DNA of 64,000 nucleotides, taken from assembly GCA_900184925.1 (NCBI GenBank), contig FXYJ02000004.1:1-64000 (forward strand), given 5' to 3'. The DNA is from Ruminococcaceae bacterium HV4-5-B5C (GTDB lineage: Bacteria > Bacillota > Clostridia > Oscillospirales > Acutalibacteraceae). How positions within the stretch are numbered: position 1 is the first letter of the stretch; the number at the start of each line of letters is the position of its first letter. Below, piece by piece: positions 36,571 through 45,186 of the stretch. The position numbers and the translations under genes are program-made. A model generated the notes under the pieces. That model was not told the origin of the DNA and made no database searches. It saw only the letters and a program-made list of their open reading frames with translations.

Positions 36571-36978
36571 ATGAATCGGAAAAAATCACGGGAACAGGCG
36601 TTTATTCTTATTTTTGAGCGGAGTTTCAGCCACGACCCGGTTGCGTCGATTGTCGACGCGGCAGAAACGTCGGAGGAAGTCCACATCGAAGAATTTGCAG
36701 AAAAACTTGCTCAGGGTGCCGAGGACCACGAAGAGGAGCTGGACGAGGTCATCCGGAAGTATATCCGCGGGTGGACGATGAACCGCCTCTCCCGGGTGTC
36801 TCTGGCACTTCTGCGCCTTGCCGTCTATGAGCTGAAATATGAGCAGGACATCCCGGTCAGCGTTACCATCAACGAAGCGGTCAATCTTGCGAAAAAATAC
36901 GGCGGAGCGGAAGATGCGCCGTTTATCAATGGGGTTCTCGGTTCCGCCGCCGGGGAGGCCGGAAGGAAAGATGCCTGA
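36571..36978 (+). CDS. nusB: transcription antitermination factor NusB
   Basis: An RNA-binding protein that, with NusE (S10), assembles antitermination complexes on boxA in rRNA operons. The 135-residue all-helical protein shows [16 protein letters not shown] at the start, [21 protein letters not shown], and the C-terminal [29 protein letters not shown], split here across two helices. ATG at 36571 has GGAGGAAGC directly upstream. The frame is open back to a TTG at 36493, through the leader terminator, but without a site. It overlaps the next gene by 8 bases. Confidence 0.94.
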   Translation: MNRKKSREQAFILIFERSFSHDPVASIVDAAETSEEVHIEEFAEKLAQGAEDHEEELDEVIRKYIRGWTMNRLSRVSLALLRLAVYELKYEQDIPVSVTINEAVNLAKKYGGAEDAPFINGVLGSAAGEAGRKDA

Positions 36979-37903
36979 TATTCTCGGCCTCGACACCAGC
37001 AATTACACGACTTCCGCCGCGTTGCTGCGGGGCGGCACACTGTACCAGAGCAAGCGCCTTCTGCCGGTCAGGCAGGGGGAAAAGGGTCTGCGCCAGAGTG
37101 ATGCGGTGTTCCATCATGTGCAGCAGCTCCCCGAAGTTCTCGAAAGGCTTCCGTTTGCGGGGGCTTCCGTTCGTGCGGTCGGTGTTTCCAGTCGTCCCCG
37201 GAGCGAGGAAGGCTCCTATATGCCGTGCTTCCTTGTCGGCGTAGCGGCGGCCAGAACGGCGGCGCTTTCGCTGGGAGTGCCGCTTTATCTGTTTTCTCAC
37301 CAGCAGGGGCATATTGCCGCCGCGCTGTATTCAGCGGGAAAGCTCAGTCTGCTTCAGGGAGAATTTCTGGCGTTTCACGTTTCCGGCGGCACAACGGAGG
37401 CTGTTTTCTGTAAGCCCGATGCAAAGGAAATTTTCTCAACGGAAATCGCGGCGCAGTCACTCGATCTCAAAGCCGGTCAGGCGGTCGACCGTGTCGGCGT
37501 AATGCTTGGCCTTGCGTTTCCCGCCGGGCCGGAGCTTGAAAAACTGGCGTTGAAAACCGACCGGAAGTTTTCCGTTCGTGCTTCCATGAAAGGCGGCGAC
37601 TGCTCGCTTTCGGGTGTGGAAAACAAATGCCGTGCCATGCTGGAAGCGGGTGCAGCGAAAGAGGAGATTGCGGCGTTCTGTCTGCAGTCCGTTCTTGCTG
37701 CGCTCGACGCGATGACGTCTGCTCTCCTTCGGGAGTATGGGGAGATTCCCATCGTTTTTGCCGGAGGCGTGATGAGCAATTCGATCCTTCGCACGGCACT
37801 GACACGGAAATACGGCGCTTTTTTCGCGGAGCCGGTTTATTCTTCTGACAACGCGGCGGGGGTTGCCGTGCTTGCCGCCCTGAAGGAGGGAATTCCGCTT
37901 TGA
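36971..37903 (+). CDS. TsaD-like (Kae1/Gcp) paralogue, peptidase M22 family
   Basis: A 310-residue ASKHA-fold protein related to TsaD, the threonylcarbamoyl transferase of t6A synthesis, but shorter than the usual 335-345 residues. The HxxxH metal motif is present (SHQQGH, about 113-118), as are [19 protein letters not shown] and the C-terminal [10 protein letters not shown] aspartate, so the metal and nucleotide sites look intact. The N-terminus ([15 protein letters not shown]) is degenerate compared with TsaD. Its position between nusB and xseA, away from tsaB and tsaE, argues for a paralogue rather than the housekeeping tsaD. Function not established. Confidence 0.8.
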   Translation: MPDILGLDTSNYTTSAALLRGGTLYQSKRLLPVRQGEKGLRQSDAVFHHVQQLPEVLERLPFAGASVRAVGVSSRPRSEEGSYMPCFLVGVAAARTAALSLGVPLYLFSHQQGHIAAALYSAGKLSLLQGEFLAFHVSGGTTEAVFCKPDAKEIFSTEIAAQSLDLKAGQAVDRVGVMLGLAFPAGPELEKLALKTDRKFSVRASMKGGDCSLSGVENKCRAMLEAGAAKEEIAAFCLQSVLAALDAMTSALLREYGEIPIVFAGGVMSNSILRTALTRKYGAFFAEPVYSSDNAAGVAVLAALKEGIPL

Positions 37904-39126
37904 TTTCGGAGCCGCAGGTTCTTACCGTCACTCAGCTGAACACTTACCTTAAGGTTCAGTTCGAGGGCGACGAACATTTATCCCATGCGTTCGTGACGGG
38001 CGAAATCTCCAATTTTACAGACAACTACCGCTCCGGACATCTGTATTTTACACTCAAGGACGAGCACTGTGCCGTGCGCGCCGTGATGTTTTCCCGGAGC
38101 GCACAGCGGCTGCGGTTCCGGCCGGAAAACGGAATGAAAGTAATTGTGCGGGGCAGAGTCGGTGTTTACGAGGTTACAGGGCAGTATCAGCTTTACGCGG
38201 AGGATATGCAGCCGGACGGGCTGGGTGCGCTCAGTCTGGCGTATGAGCAGCGCAAGGCGAAGCTCGAACGGGAAGGCCTGTTTGACCCGGAGCGAAAAAA
38301 AACGGTTCCGAAATTTCCCGAACGCGTCGGAGTGATCACTTCGCCGACGGGAGCTGCCGTGCATGATATCGTGACAATTCTTGCGAGGCGCTGGCCGCTT
38401 GCCGAAGTCGTGTTTCGGCCCGTGCAGGTTCAGGGCGAGGCAGCGGCTCCGCAGATAGCACAGGCGCTTCGGGAGATAAACCGCCTTCGGTGTGCCGACG
38501 TGATCATCGTCGGGCGCGGCGGAGGTTCCCTTGAGGATTTGTGGCCGTTCAACGAAGAGATCGTTGTGCGGGCCGTTGCGGAGTCTTCAATCCCGGTGAT
38601 TTCCGCCGTCGGGCATGAGACGGATTTTACGATCTGTGATTTCGCCGCGGATCTCCGGGCGCCGACACCCTCCGCAGCGGCTGAGCTTGCCGTCCCGGAC
38701 GGGACGGAACTTCTGGCCGGGGTCGCAGCGCTGGAAACCCGGCTGCGGAATGCTGCGTCGGCGAAACTGGCGGAGGCGGAAGCGATGTTCCGACCGCTTG
38801 CCGAAAGTCGGGTCCTTAAAAATCCGCTTGAGAGCGTGGAGCTGCGCCGACTGGAGATCGACCGTCTGGCCGGCATGCTGAACGGTGCGGTTTCCCGCCG
38901 GCAGGAACGGTACAAAGAGAGGCTTGCTTCCCTCAGCGGAAAACTGAACGCTCTGAGCCCTCTCGCGGTTCTGTCCAGAGGTTACGCGGAGGTCCGGGAC
39001 GCTTCGGGAAAAATCATCATGGGAACGGCGGGGGTCGCTGTCAGCGATACGATCGCGGTGCGGATGTCGGATGGACTTCTGCGCTGTACGGTGAAGGAAA
39101 AGAAAGCGGGTGCCGCAGATGAATAA
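37900..39126 (+). CDS. xseA: exodeoxyribonuclease VII large subunit
   Basis: The catalytic subunit of a nuclease that trims single-stranded DNA. The 408-residue protein has an N-terminal OB fold (FVTGEISNFTDNYRSGHLYF, split by its strands, about 30-50), the catalytic domain with VGVITSPTGAAVHDI, RGGGSLEDLWPFN and SAVGHETDFTICDF, and a C-terminal coiled coil. Start TTG at 37900 overlaps the preceding stop (TTGA) and has AAGGAGGG 9 bases upstream. Confidence 0.96.
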   Translation: MISEPQVLTVTQLNTYLKVQFEGDEHLSHAFVTGEISNFTDNYRSGHLYFTLKDEHCAVRAVMFSRSAQRLRFRPENGMKVIVRGRVGVYEVTGQYQLYAEDMQPDGLGALSLAYEQRKAKLEREGLFDPERKKTVPKFPERVGVITSPTGAAVHDIVTILARRWPLAEVVFRPVQVQGEAAAPQIAQALREINRLRCADVIIVGRGGGSLEDLWPFNEEIVVRAVAESSIPVISAVGHETDFTICDFAADLRAPTPSAAAELAVPDGTELLAGVAALETRLRNAASAKLAEAEAMFRPLAESRVLKNPLESVELRRLEIDRLAGMLNGAVSRRQERYKERLASLSGKLNALSPLAVLSRGYAEVRDASGKIIMGTAGVAVSDTIAVRMSDGLLRCTVKEKKAGAADE

Positions 39127-39331
39127 AAAAATGACGTTTGAAGCCGCCGCTGCGCGTCTGAGCGAAATCGTGGAGCAGATGGAAAGCGGGGACGCGCCGC
39201 TTGACGAGTCCATGAAGCTCTTTGAAGAAGGCTCCGCTCTCGCCGCGTTCTGCTACGAAAAGCTCTCTTCGGCAGAGCAGAAAATCAGGACGATCACTGA
39301 AAAGGAGGGGCAGACGGATGGGGAGAATTGA
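39119..39331 (+). CDS. xseB: exodeoxyribonuclease VII small subunit
   Basis: A 70-residue helical-hairpin partner that binds the coiled coil of XseA. It shows TFEAAAARLSEIVEQMESG and LDESMKLFEEGSAL, the family core. ATG at 39119 lies inside the xseA 3' end (8-base overlap); an in-frame GTG at 39110 is the alternative. It overlaps ispA by 14 bases and supplies the AAAGGAGGGG site for it. Confidence 0.94.
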   Translation: MNKKMTFEAAAARLSEIVEQMESGDAPLDESMKLFEEGSALAAFCYEKLSSAEQKIRTITEKEGQTDGEN

Positions 39332-40205
39332 CCACAGTCTGTACCTCGCTGCCGTCGGGGATGCCCTCGACCGGTATGTTCCCGTAACCTCGCTGATGCA
39401 GTCCGAACTGTTCCGTGCGATGCGCTACAGCCTTCTCGCGGGCGGCAAGAGGATTCGCCCCGTCCTCGTACTGGAATTCTGCGGGCTCTGCGGCGGCGAT
39501 CAGGAAGCCGCGCTTCCGTTTGCGTGCGCTGTGGAGATGATCCACACTTATTCGCTGATTCACGACGACCTGCCCTGTATGGACAATGACGCAATGCGGC
39601 GGGGCAAGCCTTCCAATCACGTCGTTTTCGGAGAAGCACAGGCACTTCTTGCGGGAGATTCGCTCCTGACTATGGCGTTCGAGACGATGCTTTCGTCCGA
39701 AAGCATCGGAGGCGTCGGCGCACAGCGGGCGGCGGAAGCCGCCGGCGTTCTGGCTGCTGCCGCAGGAGCGTACGGGATGGCCGGAGGCCAGGCGATCGAT
39801 CTGATGAGCGAGGGAAAGAAAATCCCGATGGAAACTCTTCAAAAAATGGACGAGTGCAAAACGGGCGCGCTCATCCGTGCGGCGGCAAAAATGGGATGCA
39901 TTCTGGCAGGAGCGGAGAGCCGTCTTGTGCGCGCTGCAGACGAGTACGCAGCTGCGGTCGGCTTTGCGTTCCAGATTGTGGACGATATCCTCGACGTGCA
40001 GGGCGATGAAAAATCCCTTGGAAAACCGATCGGAAGCGACCGCGAGAAAGACAAGAGCACCTACGTTTCCCTGCTTGGCATGGAGCGGGCCGGAAACGCG
40101 GTGCGCGGCCTTACCGACACCGCCTGTAAAGCACTGCATGCGTTTCCGGGTGACACGGCCTATCTGCGCGGTCTCGCGGAAGAGCTGGCGGTGCGGGACC
40201 GCTGA
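39318..40205 (+). CDS. ispA: farnesyl diphosphate synthase IspA
   Basis: A trans-prenyltransferase making farnesyl (possibly geranylgeranyl) diphosphate from IPP and DMAPP. The 295-residue protein has the first aspartate-rich motif DDLPCMD (83-89) and the second DDILD (222-226), with GGKRIRPVL near 45. The two-residue insertion in the first DDxxxxD motif is usual in bacterial FPP synthases. It supplies substrate for UppS. The dxs, tlyA and recN genes that often follow in this cluster are missing; rplU follows instead. Confidence 0.94.
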   Translation: MGRIDHSLYLAAVGDALDRYVPVTSLMQSELFRAMRYSLLAGGKRIRPVLVLEFCGLCGGDQEAALPFACAVEMIHTYSLIHDDLPCMDNDAMRRGKPSNHVVFGEAQALLAGDSLLTMAFETMLSSESIGGVGAQRAAEAAGVLAAAAGAYGMAGGQAIDLMSEGKKIPMETLQKMDECKTGALIRAAAKMGCILAGAESRLVRAADEYAAAVGFAFQIVDDILDVQGDEKSLGKPIGSDREKDKSTYVSLLGMERAGNAVRGLTDTACKALHAFPGDTAYLRGLAEELAVRDR

Positions 40206-40214
40206 ATTCCCGTA

Positions 40215-40243
40215 TTGACAAGTTTGACGGAATATGGTAGTAT
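40215..40243 (+). promoter_or_regulatory. promoter of rplU-prp-rpmA
   Basis: Perfect TTGACA at 40215-40220, a 17-base spacer, TAGTAT at 40238-40243 with TG at 40235-40236. Transcription would start just before the L21 leader. Confidence 0.85.
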
Positions 40244-40250
40244 ATTCAAG

Positions 40251-40320
40251 CCGCTTATTGCAGGCTGAAGTGGTGTTATGCCCGCCTGCGAATAGCGAGA
40301 TTAGAAAAAAGGCAGGGCCT
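40251..40320 (+). ncRNA. ribosomal protein L21 leader
   Basis: Structured 5' leader of the rplU mRNA. CGCTTATTGCAGGC at 40252-40265 can pair with GCCTGCGAATAGCG at 40284-40297, with a small internal loop, enclosing a hairpin loop; an A-rich single strand and the rplU ribosome binding site follow. Position and shape match the L21 leader known in Firmicutes, through which L21 is thought to repress its own operon. Exact ends are approximate. Confidence 0.8.
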
Positions 40321-40327
40321 TCTATCG

Positions 40328-40636
40328 ATGTTTGCAGTAATTGAAACCGGCGGCAAGCAGTACAAGGTGCAGAAAGACGATGTCATCTTTGTAGAAAAGC
40401 TTGAGACGGAGAAAGATTCCACAGTGGAATTCAAAGTTCTTGCCCTGAATGCCGAAGACGGCATGAAGCTCGGCACTCCCTATGTAGAAGGGGCTTCCGT
40501 AACGGGCAAAGTCCTGAAAAACGGCAAATCCAAGAAGATCACCGTTTTTACTTACAAATCCAAGAAAAACGAAAAGCGCAAAATGGGCCACAGGCAGCCT
40601 TACACTCAGGTGCAGATTGAGTCCATCAACGCTTAA
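40328..40636 (+). CDS. rplU: 50S ribosomal protein L21
   Basis: A 102-residue ribosomal protein of the large subunit. It shows [14 protein letters not shown] at the start and [17 protein letters not shown] sequence ([18 protein letters not shown]) at the C-terminus, both diagnostic. It is the first gene of the L21-Prp-L27 operon behind the L21 leader. Confidence 0.98.
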   Translation: MFAVIETGGKQYKVQKDDVIFVEKLETEKDSTVEFKVLALNAEDGMKLGTPYVEGASVTGKVLKNGKSKKITVFTYKSKKNEKRKMGHRQPYTQVQIESINA

Positions 40637-40639
40637 GCG

Positions 40640-40960
40640 ATGATTCGCGCGGAGTTTTTTGTGCGAAACGGTTCACCGGCGGGGTTTCGCATCAGCGGTC
40701 ATGCCGGGGTTTCCGAAGAGGGAACGGATATCGTGTGCGCGGCGGTTTCTTCCGCAGCCTATATGGCGGCGAATACCGTAACGGATGTGATAGGCGTTCC
40801 GGCGGAGGTTTCCGAGGGAAGCGGCACAATGTCTCTGATGCTTCCCGATGAAAAAAGCGCCGCATCCTGCAGCACGCTCCTCAGGGGGTTTCGCCTTCAC
40901 ATGGCGGCTTTGCAGGAGCAGTATCCCAAGAACATTAAATTGACAGACACGGAGGTGTAA
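40640..40960 (+). CDS. prp: ribosomal-processing cysteine protease Prp
   Basis: A cysteine protease that removes the N-terminal extension of L27 in Firmicutes. The 106-residue protein has catalytic H21 in SGHAG and C33 in DIVCAAVSS, the two conserved blocks of the family (YsxB). It starts 4 bases after the rplU stop and ends 4 bases before rpmA. Its substrate is encoded by the next gene, whose cleavage motif is present. Confidence 0.94.
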   Translation: MIRAEFFVRNGSPAGFRISGHAGVSEEGTDIVCAAVSSAAYMAANTVTDVIGVPAEVSEGSGTMSLMLPDEKSAASCSTLLRGFRLHMAALQEQYPKNIKLTDTEV

Positions 40961-40964
40961 CATC

Positions 40965-41246
40965 ATGCTGAAAATTAACATCCAGCTTTTTGCTCATAAA
41001 AAAGGAATGGGTTCCACAAAGAACGGCCGCGATTCCGAGTCTAAGCGCCTCGGCGTGAAACGTGCCGACGGGCAGTTCGTTCTGGCCGGCAACATCCTTG
41101 TGAAACAGCGCGGAACACACATTCACCCGGGTGAAAACGTGGGAAGAGGTTCCGACGACTCCCTTTTCGCTCTCATCGACGGAAAGGTGAAGTTTGAGCA
41201 TCTCGGCAAAGACCGCAAGAAGGTCAGCGTTTACGCCGAGCAGTAA
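40965..41246 (+). CDS. rpmA: 50S ribosomal protein L27, precursor form
   Basis: A 93-residue protein of the large subunit whose N-terminus reaches the peptidyl-transferase centre. The first nine residues, MLKINIQLF, followed by AHKKG, are the Prp cleavage motif; cutting after F9 exposes the functional AHKKG end. The rest ([29 protein letters not shown]) is standard L27. ACGGAGGTG precedes the ATG. Confidence 0.98.
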   Translation: MLKINIQLFAHKKGMGSTKNGRDSESKRLGVKRADGQFVLAGNILVKQRGTHIHPGENVGRGSDDSLFALIDGKVKFEHLGKDRKKVSVYAEQ

Positions 41247-41267
41247 TTCACAGGCGAGAATCAGATG

Positions 41268-41299
41268 AAAATCCCGGGTTTTTCGCCCGGGATTTTTTT
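41268..41299 (+). terminator. intrinsic terminator after rpmA
   Basis: Stem of 8 G/C-rich pairs, ATCCCGGG / CCCGGGAT, extended by A-T pairs, with a 7-base loop and a run of seven T. Confidence 0.92.
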
Positions 41300-41352
41300 C
41301 GTGTTTTCACAAAGAATAGGAATAGAACGGAAGCGGAAAGGCAGGGCGCTTT

Positions 41353-42624
41353 ATGTTTATCGACAGTGCCAGAATCAGCATTGCGGCAGGGCGCGGCGGC
41401 GACGGCGCGGTGGCGTTTCACCGGGAAAAATACGTTGCGTCGGGAGGCCCGGACGGCGGCGACGGCGGACGCGGAGGAAACGTAATCTTTCAGATTGACG
41501 AAAATCTTTCAACTCTTTCCGATTTTCGCTATAAGCGCAAATTTTCGGCGGAACCGGGAGAAAACGGCCGCGGCAAGCGCTGCAACGGAAAAAACGGCAC
41601 GGATCTGATTATCAGGGTTCCCCGCGGAACCCTGCTGAAGGATGCCGTTACAGGTCGTCTGATTGCCGATCTCTCGTCCGACGAACCGCAGGTCATTGCG
41701 AGAGGCGGGCGCGGGGGCTGGGGGAACGCGAGGTTTGCAACCGCCACGCGGCAGACGCCGCGTTTCTCAAAACCGGGCGGCCCGGGCGAGAAGCTGGACC
41801 TGCGCATGGAACTGAAACTCCTTGCGGACGTCGGCGTCGTCGGTTACCCGAATGTCGGAAAATCGACGCTCGTTTCCGTCGTCAGTGAAGCGAAGCCACA
41901 GGTGGCCGATTATCATTTCACAACCATTACTCCCGTTCTGGGCGTCGTCCGCCTGAATGAGGAACGTTCGTTCGTCATGGCAGATATCCCCGGTCTGATC
42001 GAGGGAGCGAGCGAAGGAGCAGGGCTTGGACATGAGTTCCTGCGCCATGTGGAGCGCTGTCGCCTGCTCGTGCATATTGTCGACGTTTCCGGCAGCGAGG
42101 GACGCGACCCGAAGGAAGACTTCGCCGTTATCAATTCTGAGTTAAAGAAATTCAACCCGGAGCTTGCGCAGCGCCCCATGCTTGTGGCCGGAAATAAATG
42201 TGACCTTGCAGAGGATGAAAAAGTTGCGGATTTCAAGGCTTTTGTGGAAAAACAGGGGTATGAGTTCTTTCCCATTATGGCCGCAATCCGTTATCAGGTT
42301 GACCCGCTGCTCAGCCGCATCGGTGCGCTGCTTGCCCAGCTGCCGCCGGTAAAACGGTATGAACCGGAAGCCGCGCCGGAGACGTCTTTGCAGTCGGATG
42401 CGCTGAACGAAGTTACTGTTACCCGGGACGGCGGCGTTTACACGGTGGAGGGCGACTGGCTGCAGCAAACCATGCGCACCGTGAATTTTGCCGATGAAGA
42501 CTCCCTTCGCTATTTCGAAAATGTTCTGGAAAAGACCGGAGTCATCGATGCGTTGCGGAAAGCAGGGATTCAGGAGGGCAACACGGTCAGTATCTACGGG
42601 TTTGAATTCGATTATATGGAATAG
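41353..42624 (+). CDS. obgE: GTPase Obg
   Basis: An essential ribosome-assembly and stress GTPase. The 423-residue protein has the glycine-rich Obg domain (1-158, GRGGDGAVAFHREKYV near 13, GGDGGRGGNV), the G domain with P-loop GYPNVGKST (164-172), DIPGLIEGAS and NKCD, and the C-terminal OCT domain (about 345-423) found in Gram-positive Obg. A GGAAAGGCAGGGC stretch precedes the ATG. mrnC follows closely. Confidence 0.97.
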   Translation: MFIDSARISIAAGRGGDGAVAFHREKYVASGGPDGGDGGRGGNVIFQIDENLSTLSDFRYKRKFSAEPGENGRGKRCNGKNGTDLIIRVPRGTLLKDAVTGRLIADLSSDEPQVIARGGRGGWGNARFATATRQTPRFSKPGGPGEKLDLRMELKLLADVGVVGYPNVGKSTLVSVVSEAKPQVADYHFTTITPVLGVVRLNEERSFVMADIPGLIEGASEGAGLGHEFLRHVERCRLLVHIVDVSGSEGRDPKEDFAVINSELKKFNPELAQRPMLVAGNKCDLAEDEKVADFKAFVEKQGYEFFPIMAAIRYQVDPLLSRIGALLAQLPPVKRYEPEAAPETSLQSDALNEVTVTRDGGVYTVEGDWLQQTMRTVNFADEDSLRYFENVLEKTGVIDALRKAGIQEGNTVSIYGFEFDYME

Positions 42625-42634
42625 GGTGACGTCG

Positions 42635-43057
42635 TTGGAACGCTTTTTGGAAGATCCGTGTGACCCGAAGCAGCTCAGCCCGCTGACTCTTGCGTTTCTC
42701 GGCGACGCCGTGTTTGAGATCTTTGTCCGCGAGCGTCTGGCATGTGCGGGGAGCCGGCCTGTTTCCGAGCTGCACCGCCTGTCCGTCCGCAGCGTCTGCT
42801 GCGGCGCACAGGCATCGATGGCCAAAAGAATTGTGCCGGAGCTTACGGAAGAAGAGGTGGCGGTGTTCCGGCGCGGCAAGAATGCTCACCCGGGCCACGT
42901 ACCGAAAAACGCAGACCAGTCCGATTACCATGAAGCAACGGCACTGGAAGCGCTGTTTGGCTATCTTTATCTCTGCGGCAGGGTCGGGCGGCTCAGAGAA
43001 TTGTTTGAAAAAATACAGCTTTCCCTGCTCCAGAGCGGAGAACCGAAGGGAAACTAA
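42635..43057 (+). CDS. mrnC: mini-ribonuclease III
   Basis: A small RNase III without a dsRNA-binding domain, which matures 23S rRNA in Firmicutes. The 140-residue protein shows LTLAFLGDAVFEIFVRERL (catalytic region, about 18-36), HPGHVPKNADQSDYHEATALEALFGYLYL (split over the second half of the site). The start is uncertain: TTG at 42635 follows AGGGTGA by 5 bases, while GTG at 42626 adds three residues. It begins within 11 bases of the obgE stop. Confidence 0.92.
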   Translation: MERFLEDPCDPKQLSPLTLAFLGDAVFEIFVRERLACAGSRPVSELHRLSVRSVCCGAQASMAKRIVPELTEEEVAVFRRGKNAHPGHVPKNADQSDYHEATALEALFGYLYLCGRVGRLRELFEKIQLSLLQSGEPKGN

Positions 43058-43077
43058 TTTGGAAAGGCGGTTGTTCA

Positions 43078-44001
43078 ATGCCGACAATTCCTACCTTTAA
43101 AGAAAAATTGTTTGACCTTATAAAAGATATTGCAGCCTACTCTGTCGGCAGTGTTCTGCTTGCACTTTCGATCGATATGTTCACAGCGCCGAACCATATC
43201 GCCCCGGGAGGCGTTTCCGGTATCAGCACGATGATCAACTACCTGACCGGGTGGCCGATCGGTACAATGTCGCTGATTCTGAACGTGCCAATCTTTATCT
43301 GGGCTTTTGTCGAACTTGGCTTTGAAGGTGTATTTAAAAGTCTTGTCGCCGCCGTGCTGTCTTCTGCGGCAATCGACTTTCTTGCGCTTTTTGTAACGCC
43401 CTACAGCAGTAACCCCATGCTTGCATCAATTTTCGGAGGGGTTCTTCAGGGCATTGCGCTCGCGCTTGTTTTTATGCGCAGTGCGACCACCGGGGGAACC
43501 GATCTGATTGCCCGTCTGCTGGGCCGTCACGTGCGTTTCGTCTCCATCGGGAAGTTAATGCTCTGTGTCGACGGTGTCATTGTCATTGTATCCGCTTTCG
43601 TTTACCACAGTATTGAAAATGCCATGTATGCCGTCATTACGATTTTTGTGGGCTCCAAGCTGATTGACACGATCCTGTACGGCACGGACATCGGTACGGG
43701 GAAGGTCTTGTTTATCGTTTCTCCACGCAATGATGAAATCGCAGGGGAGATCCTGAGCAGTGTGGACCGCGGCGTTACGATTCTTGAGTCCCGCGGAGCA
43801 TATTCCGGCAAGGAAGGCGAGGTCCTTCTCTGTGCAGTGAGACGGTTTGAAGTCGCAAAAGTAAAGGATATCGTCCACTCCATTGACAAGAATGCCTTTC
43901 TTATTGTCGGGGAAGCCGGTGAAATTACGGGGGAAGGATTCCGCCCCGTCAAAGAAGAAAAATCTTCTCTTCTCCGAAAGAAGAAAAAGAAAGTCTCGTA
44001 G
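43078..44001 (+). CDS. YitT family membrane protein
   Basis: A 307-residue integral membrane protein of the YitT/DUF161 family, function unknown though transport roles have been proposed. It has about six membrane helices (roughly residues 15-200), including APNHIAPGGVSGISTM and FMRSATTGGTDLIARLLG. A soluble C-terminal DUF2179 domain (about 220-295) with SRGAYSGKEGEVLLCAV follows, then a Lys-rich tail. GGAAAGGCGG precedes the ATG. It is convergent with the S1-domain gene. Confidence 0.92.
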   Translation: MPTIPTFKEKLFDLIKDIAAYSVGSVLLALSIDMFTAPNHIAPGGVSGISTMINYLTGWPIGTMSLILNVPIFIWAFVELGFEGVFKSLVAAVLSSAAIDFLALFVTPYSSNPMLASIFGGVLQGIALALVFMRSATTGGTDLIARLLGRHVRFVSIGKLMLCVDGVIVIVSAFVYHSIENAMYAVITIFVGSKLIDTILYGTDIGTGKVLFIVSPRNDEIAGEILSSVDRGVTILESRGAYSGKEGEVLLCAVRRFEVAKVKDIVHSIDKNAFLIVGEAGEITGEGFRPVKEEKSSLLRKKKKKVS

Positions 44002-44048
44002 ACAACATGTCGATTTGCACCGATTTCCTGCGAAGAAATCCGGATCCC

Positions 44049-44085
44049 GGAAAAAGAAACGGGCCGTTCTCAGTGAGAGCGGCCC
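44049..44085 (-). terminator. terminator of the S1-domain gene
   Basis: On the minus strand a stem of about 11 bp, GGGCCGTTCTC paired with GAGAGCGGCCC (one wobble), is followed by GTTTCTTTTTCC. It starts 9 bases after the stop codon. In the plus direction there is no T-run. Confidence 0.75.
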
Positions 44086-44093
44086 GCCCGTTG

Positions 44094-45029
44094 TTATGGC
44101 GGTGTTTCTCCGAAGGTGGAGACGATCTCCTTTTCGCTCCCTTCGGGGGAATAGACGAATCGGTCCATATGTTCGCCCGTGAAAAAGTACTTCGGAGCCG
44201 AAGGCCGGTAAGAAAAGTCGAAGGTGTCGATGATGACGAGCTTTACCTTCATCCGCGCCGGAAGAATGCTTTTTATGTATACGCTTGCCTGCTGCCCGGG
44301 GGAAACGTCGTCCTTTGTCTCCGCAAGACCCGCGAGATTCGGCGTCAGTTCGACGAAGATTCCGTACGGTTCGACGGAACGGATGATTCCGGCGACGGTT
44401 TCTCCTGCGGAGAACTGCGACACGTTTTCTTCCCATGTGCCGAGCAGTTCCTTGTGGCTCAGGGTGATGCGACCGTTTTCAATCGATTTTACGACGGCAC
44501 GGATATCCATGCCGACCGAAAAACGTTCCCGGGGATGATCGATGCGGGAGACGGAAATGGAGTCGATCGGCAGGAGCGCCACGATGCCGCAGCCGATATC
44601 GGCAAACGCGCCGAAGTTTTCCAGATGAGTGATTCTTGCGTCTATAATATCGCCGGGCGCCAGCCTGCCGATGCGCTCCCGATTGCATTTTTCCTGAGCG
44701 GCCCTTCGGGACAGAACAGGGCAGACGGAGCCGTCTGCTTTTTTTTCAAAGCCGGTAACGAGAAAACAGACCGGGTGGTTCACTCGCGAAATGATCGCGA
44801 TGTCACGCACCTTTCCGTCGCGGATGCCGATTGCTCCCTCTTCCCGTGGGATAATGCCGTGCGTGAAACCAAGATCGACCATAAGGTTATGCCCTGCGTC
44901 GCAAACGACGGCACGTCCTTCCAAAATCCTTCCCTCGCGGCAGGCGTCGTTCAGTGCTGAAAAGTTCTGCGTTGCCGTGCGGTTTTCCTGCGTGTCGATG
45001 TTCCATCCTTCCGGGTAGTATTCAAACAT
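44094..45029 (-). CDS. S1 RNA-binding domain protein (RpsA-like)
   Basis: A 311-residue protein with S1 repeats, related to ribosomal protein S1 homologues of Clostridia. One S1 domain covers about 130-200 (GDIIDARITHLENFGAFADIG), another about 210-280 (GETVAGIIRSVEPYGIFVEL), and a weaker repeat lies at 35-110 (GRAVVCDAGHNLMVDLGFTHG). The lack of a full set of four to six domains argues against classical S1. ATG at 45029 follows AAAGGAGGGAAG; an upstream ATG at 45050 would precede that site. Confidence 0.85.
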   Translation of the reverse strand: MFEYYPEGWNIDTQENRTATQNFSALNDACREGRILEGRAVVCDAGHNLMVDLGFTHGIIPREEGAIGIRDGKVRDIAIISRVNHPVCFLVTGFEKKADGSVCPVLSRRAAQEKCNRERIGRLAPGDIIDARITHLENFGAFADIGCGIVALLPIDSISVSRIDHPRERFSVGMDIRAVVKSIENGRITLSHKELLGTWEENVSQFSAGETVAGIIRSVEPYGIFVELTPNLAGLAETKDDVSPGQQASVYIKSILPARMKVKLVIIDTFDFSYRPSAPKYFFTGEHMDRFVYSPEGSEKEIVSTFGETPP

Positions 45030-45122
45030 TATCTTCCCTCCTTTTTTCATCGCTTTATCTATATGCGAAGAGAAGAATGGTAATTCACAGCGCGGAAATT
45101 AATTGCCGCGGCCGGTTATGGC

Positions 45123-45151
45123 TTGATTCCGGCGGGCTTGTATTATACAAT
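45123..45151 (+). promoter_or_regulatory. promoter of the lipoprotein cyclophilin
   Basis: TTGATT at 45123-45128, 17 bases, TACAAT at 45146-45151. Confidence 0.6.
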
Positions 45152-45186
45152 ATATTAGTTTGATTTTCAGGAGGTTTTCAAGATCC

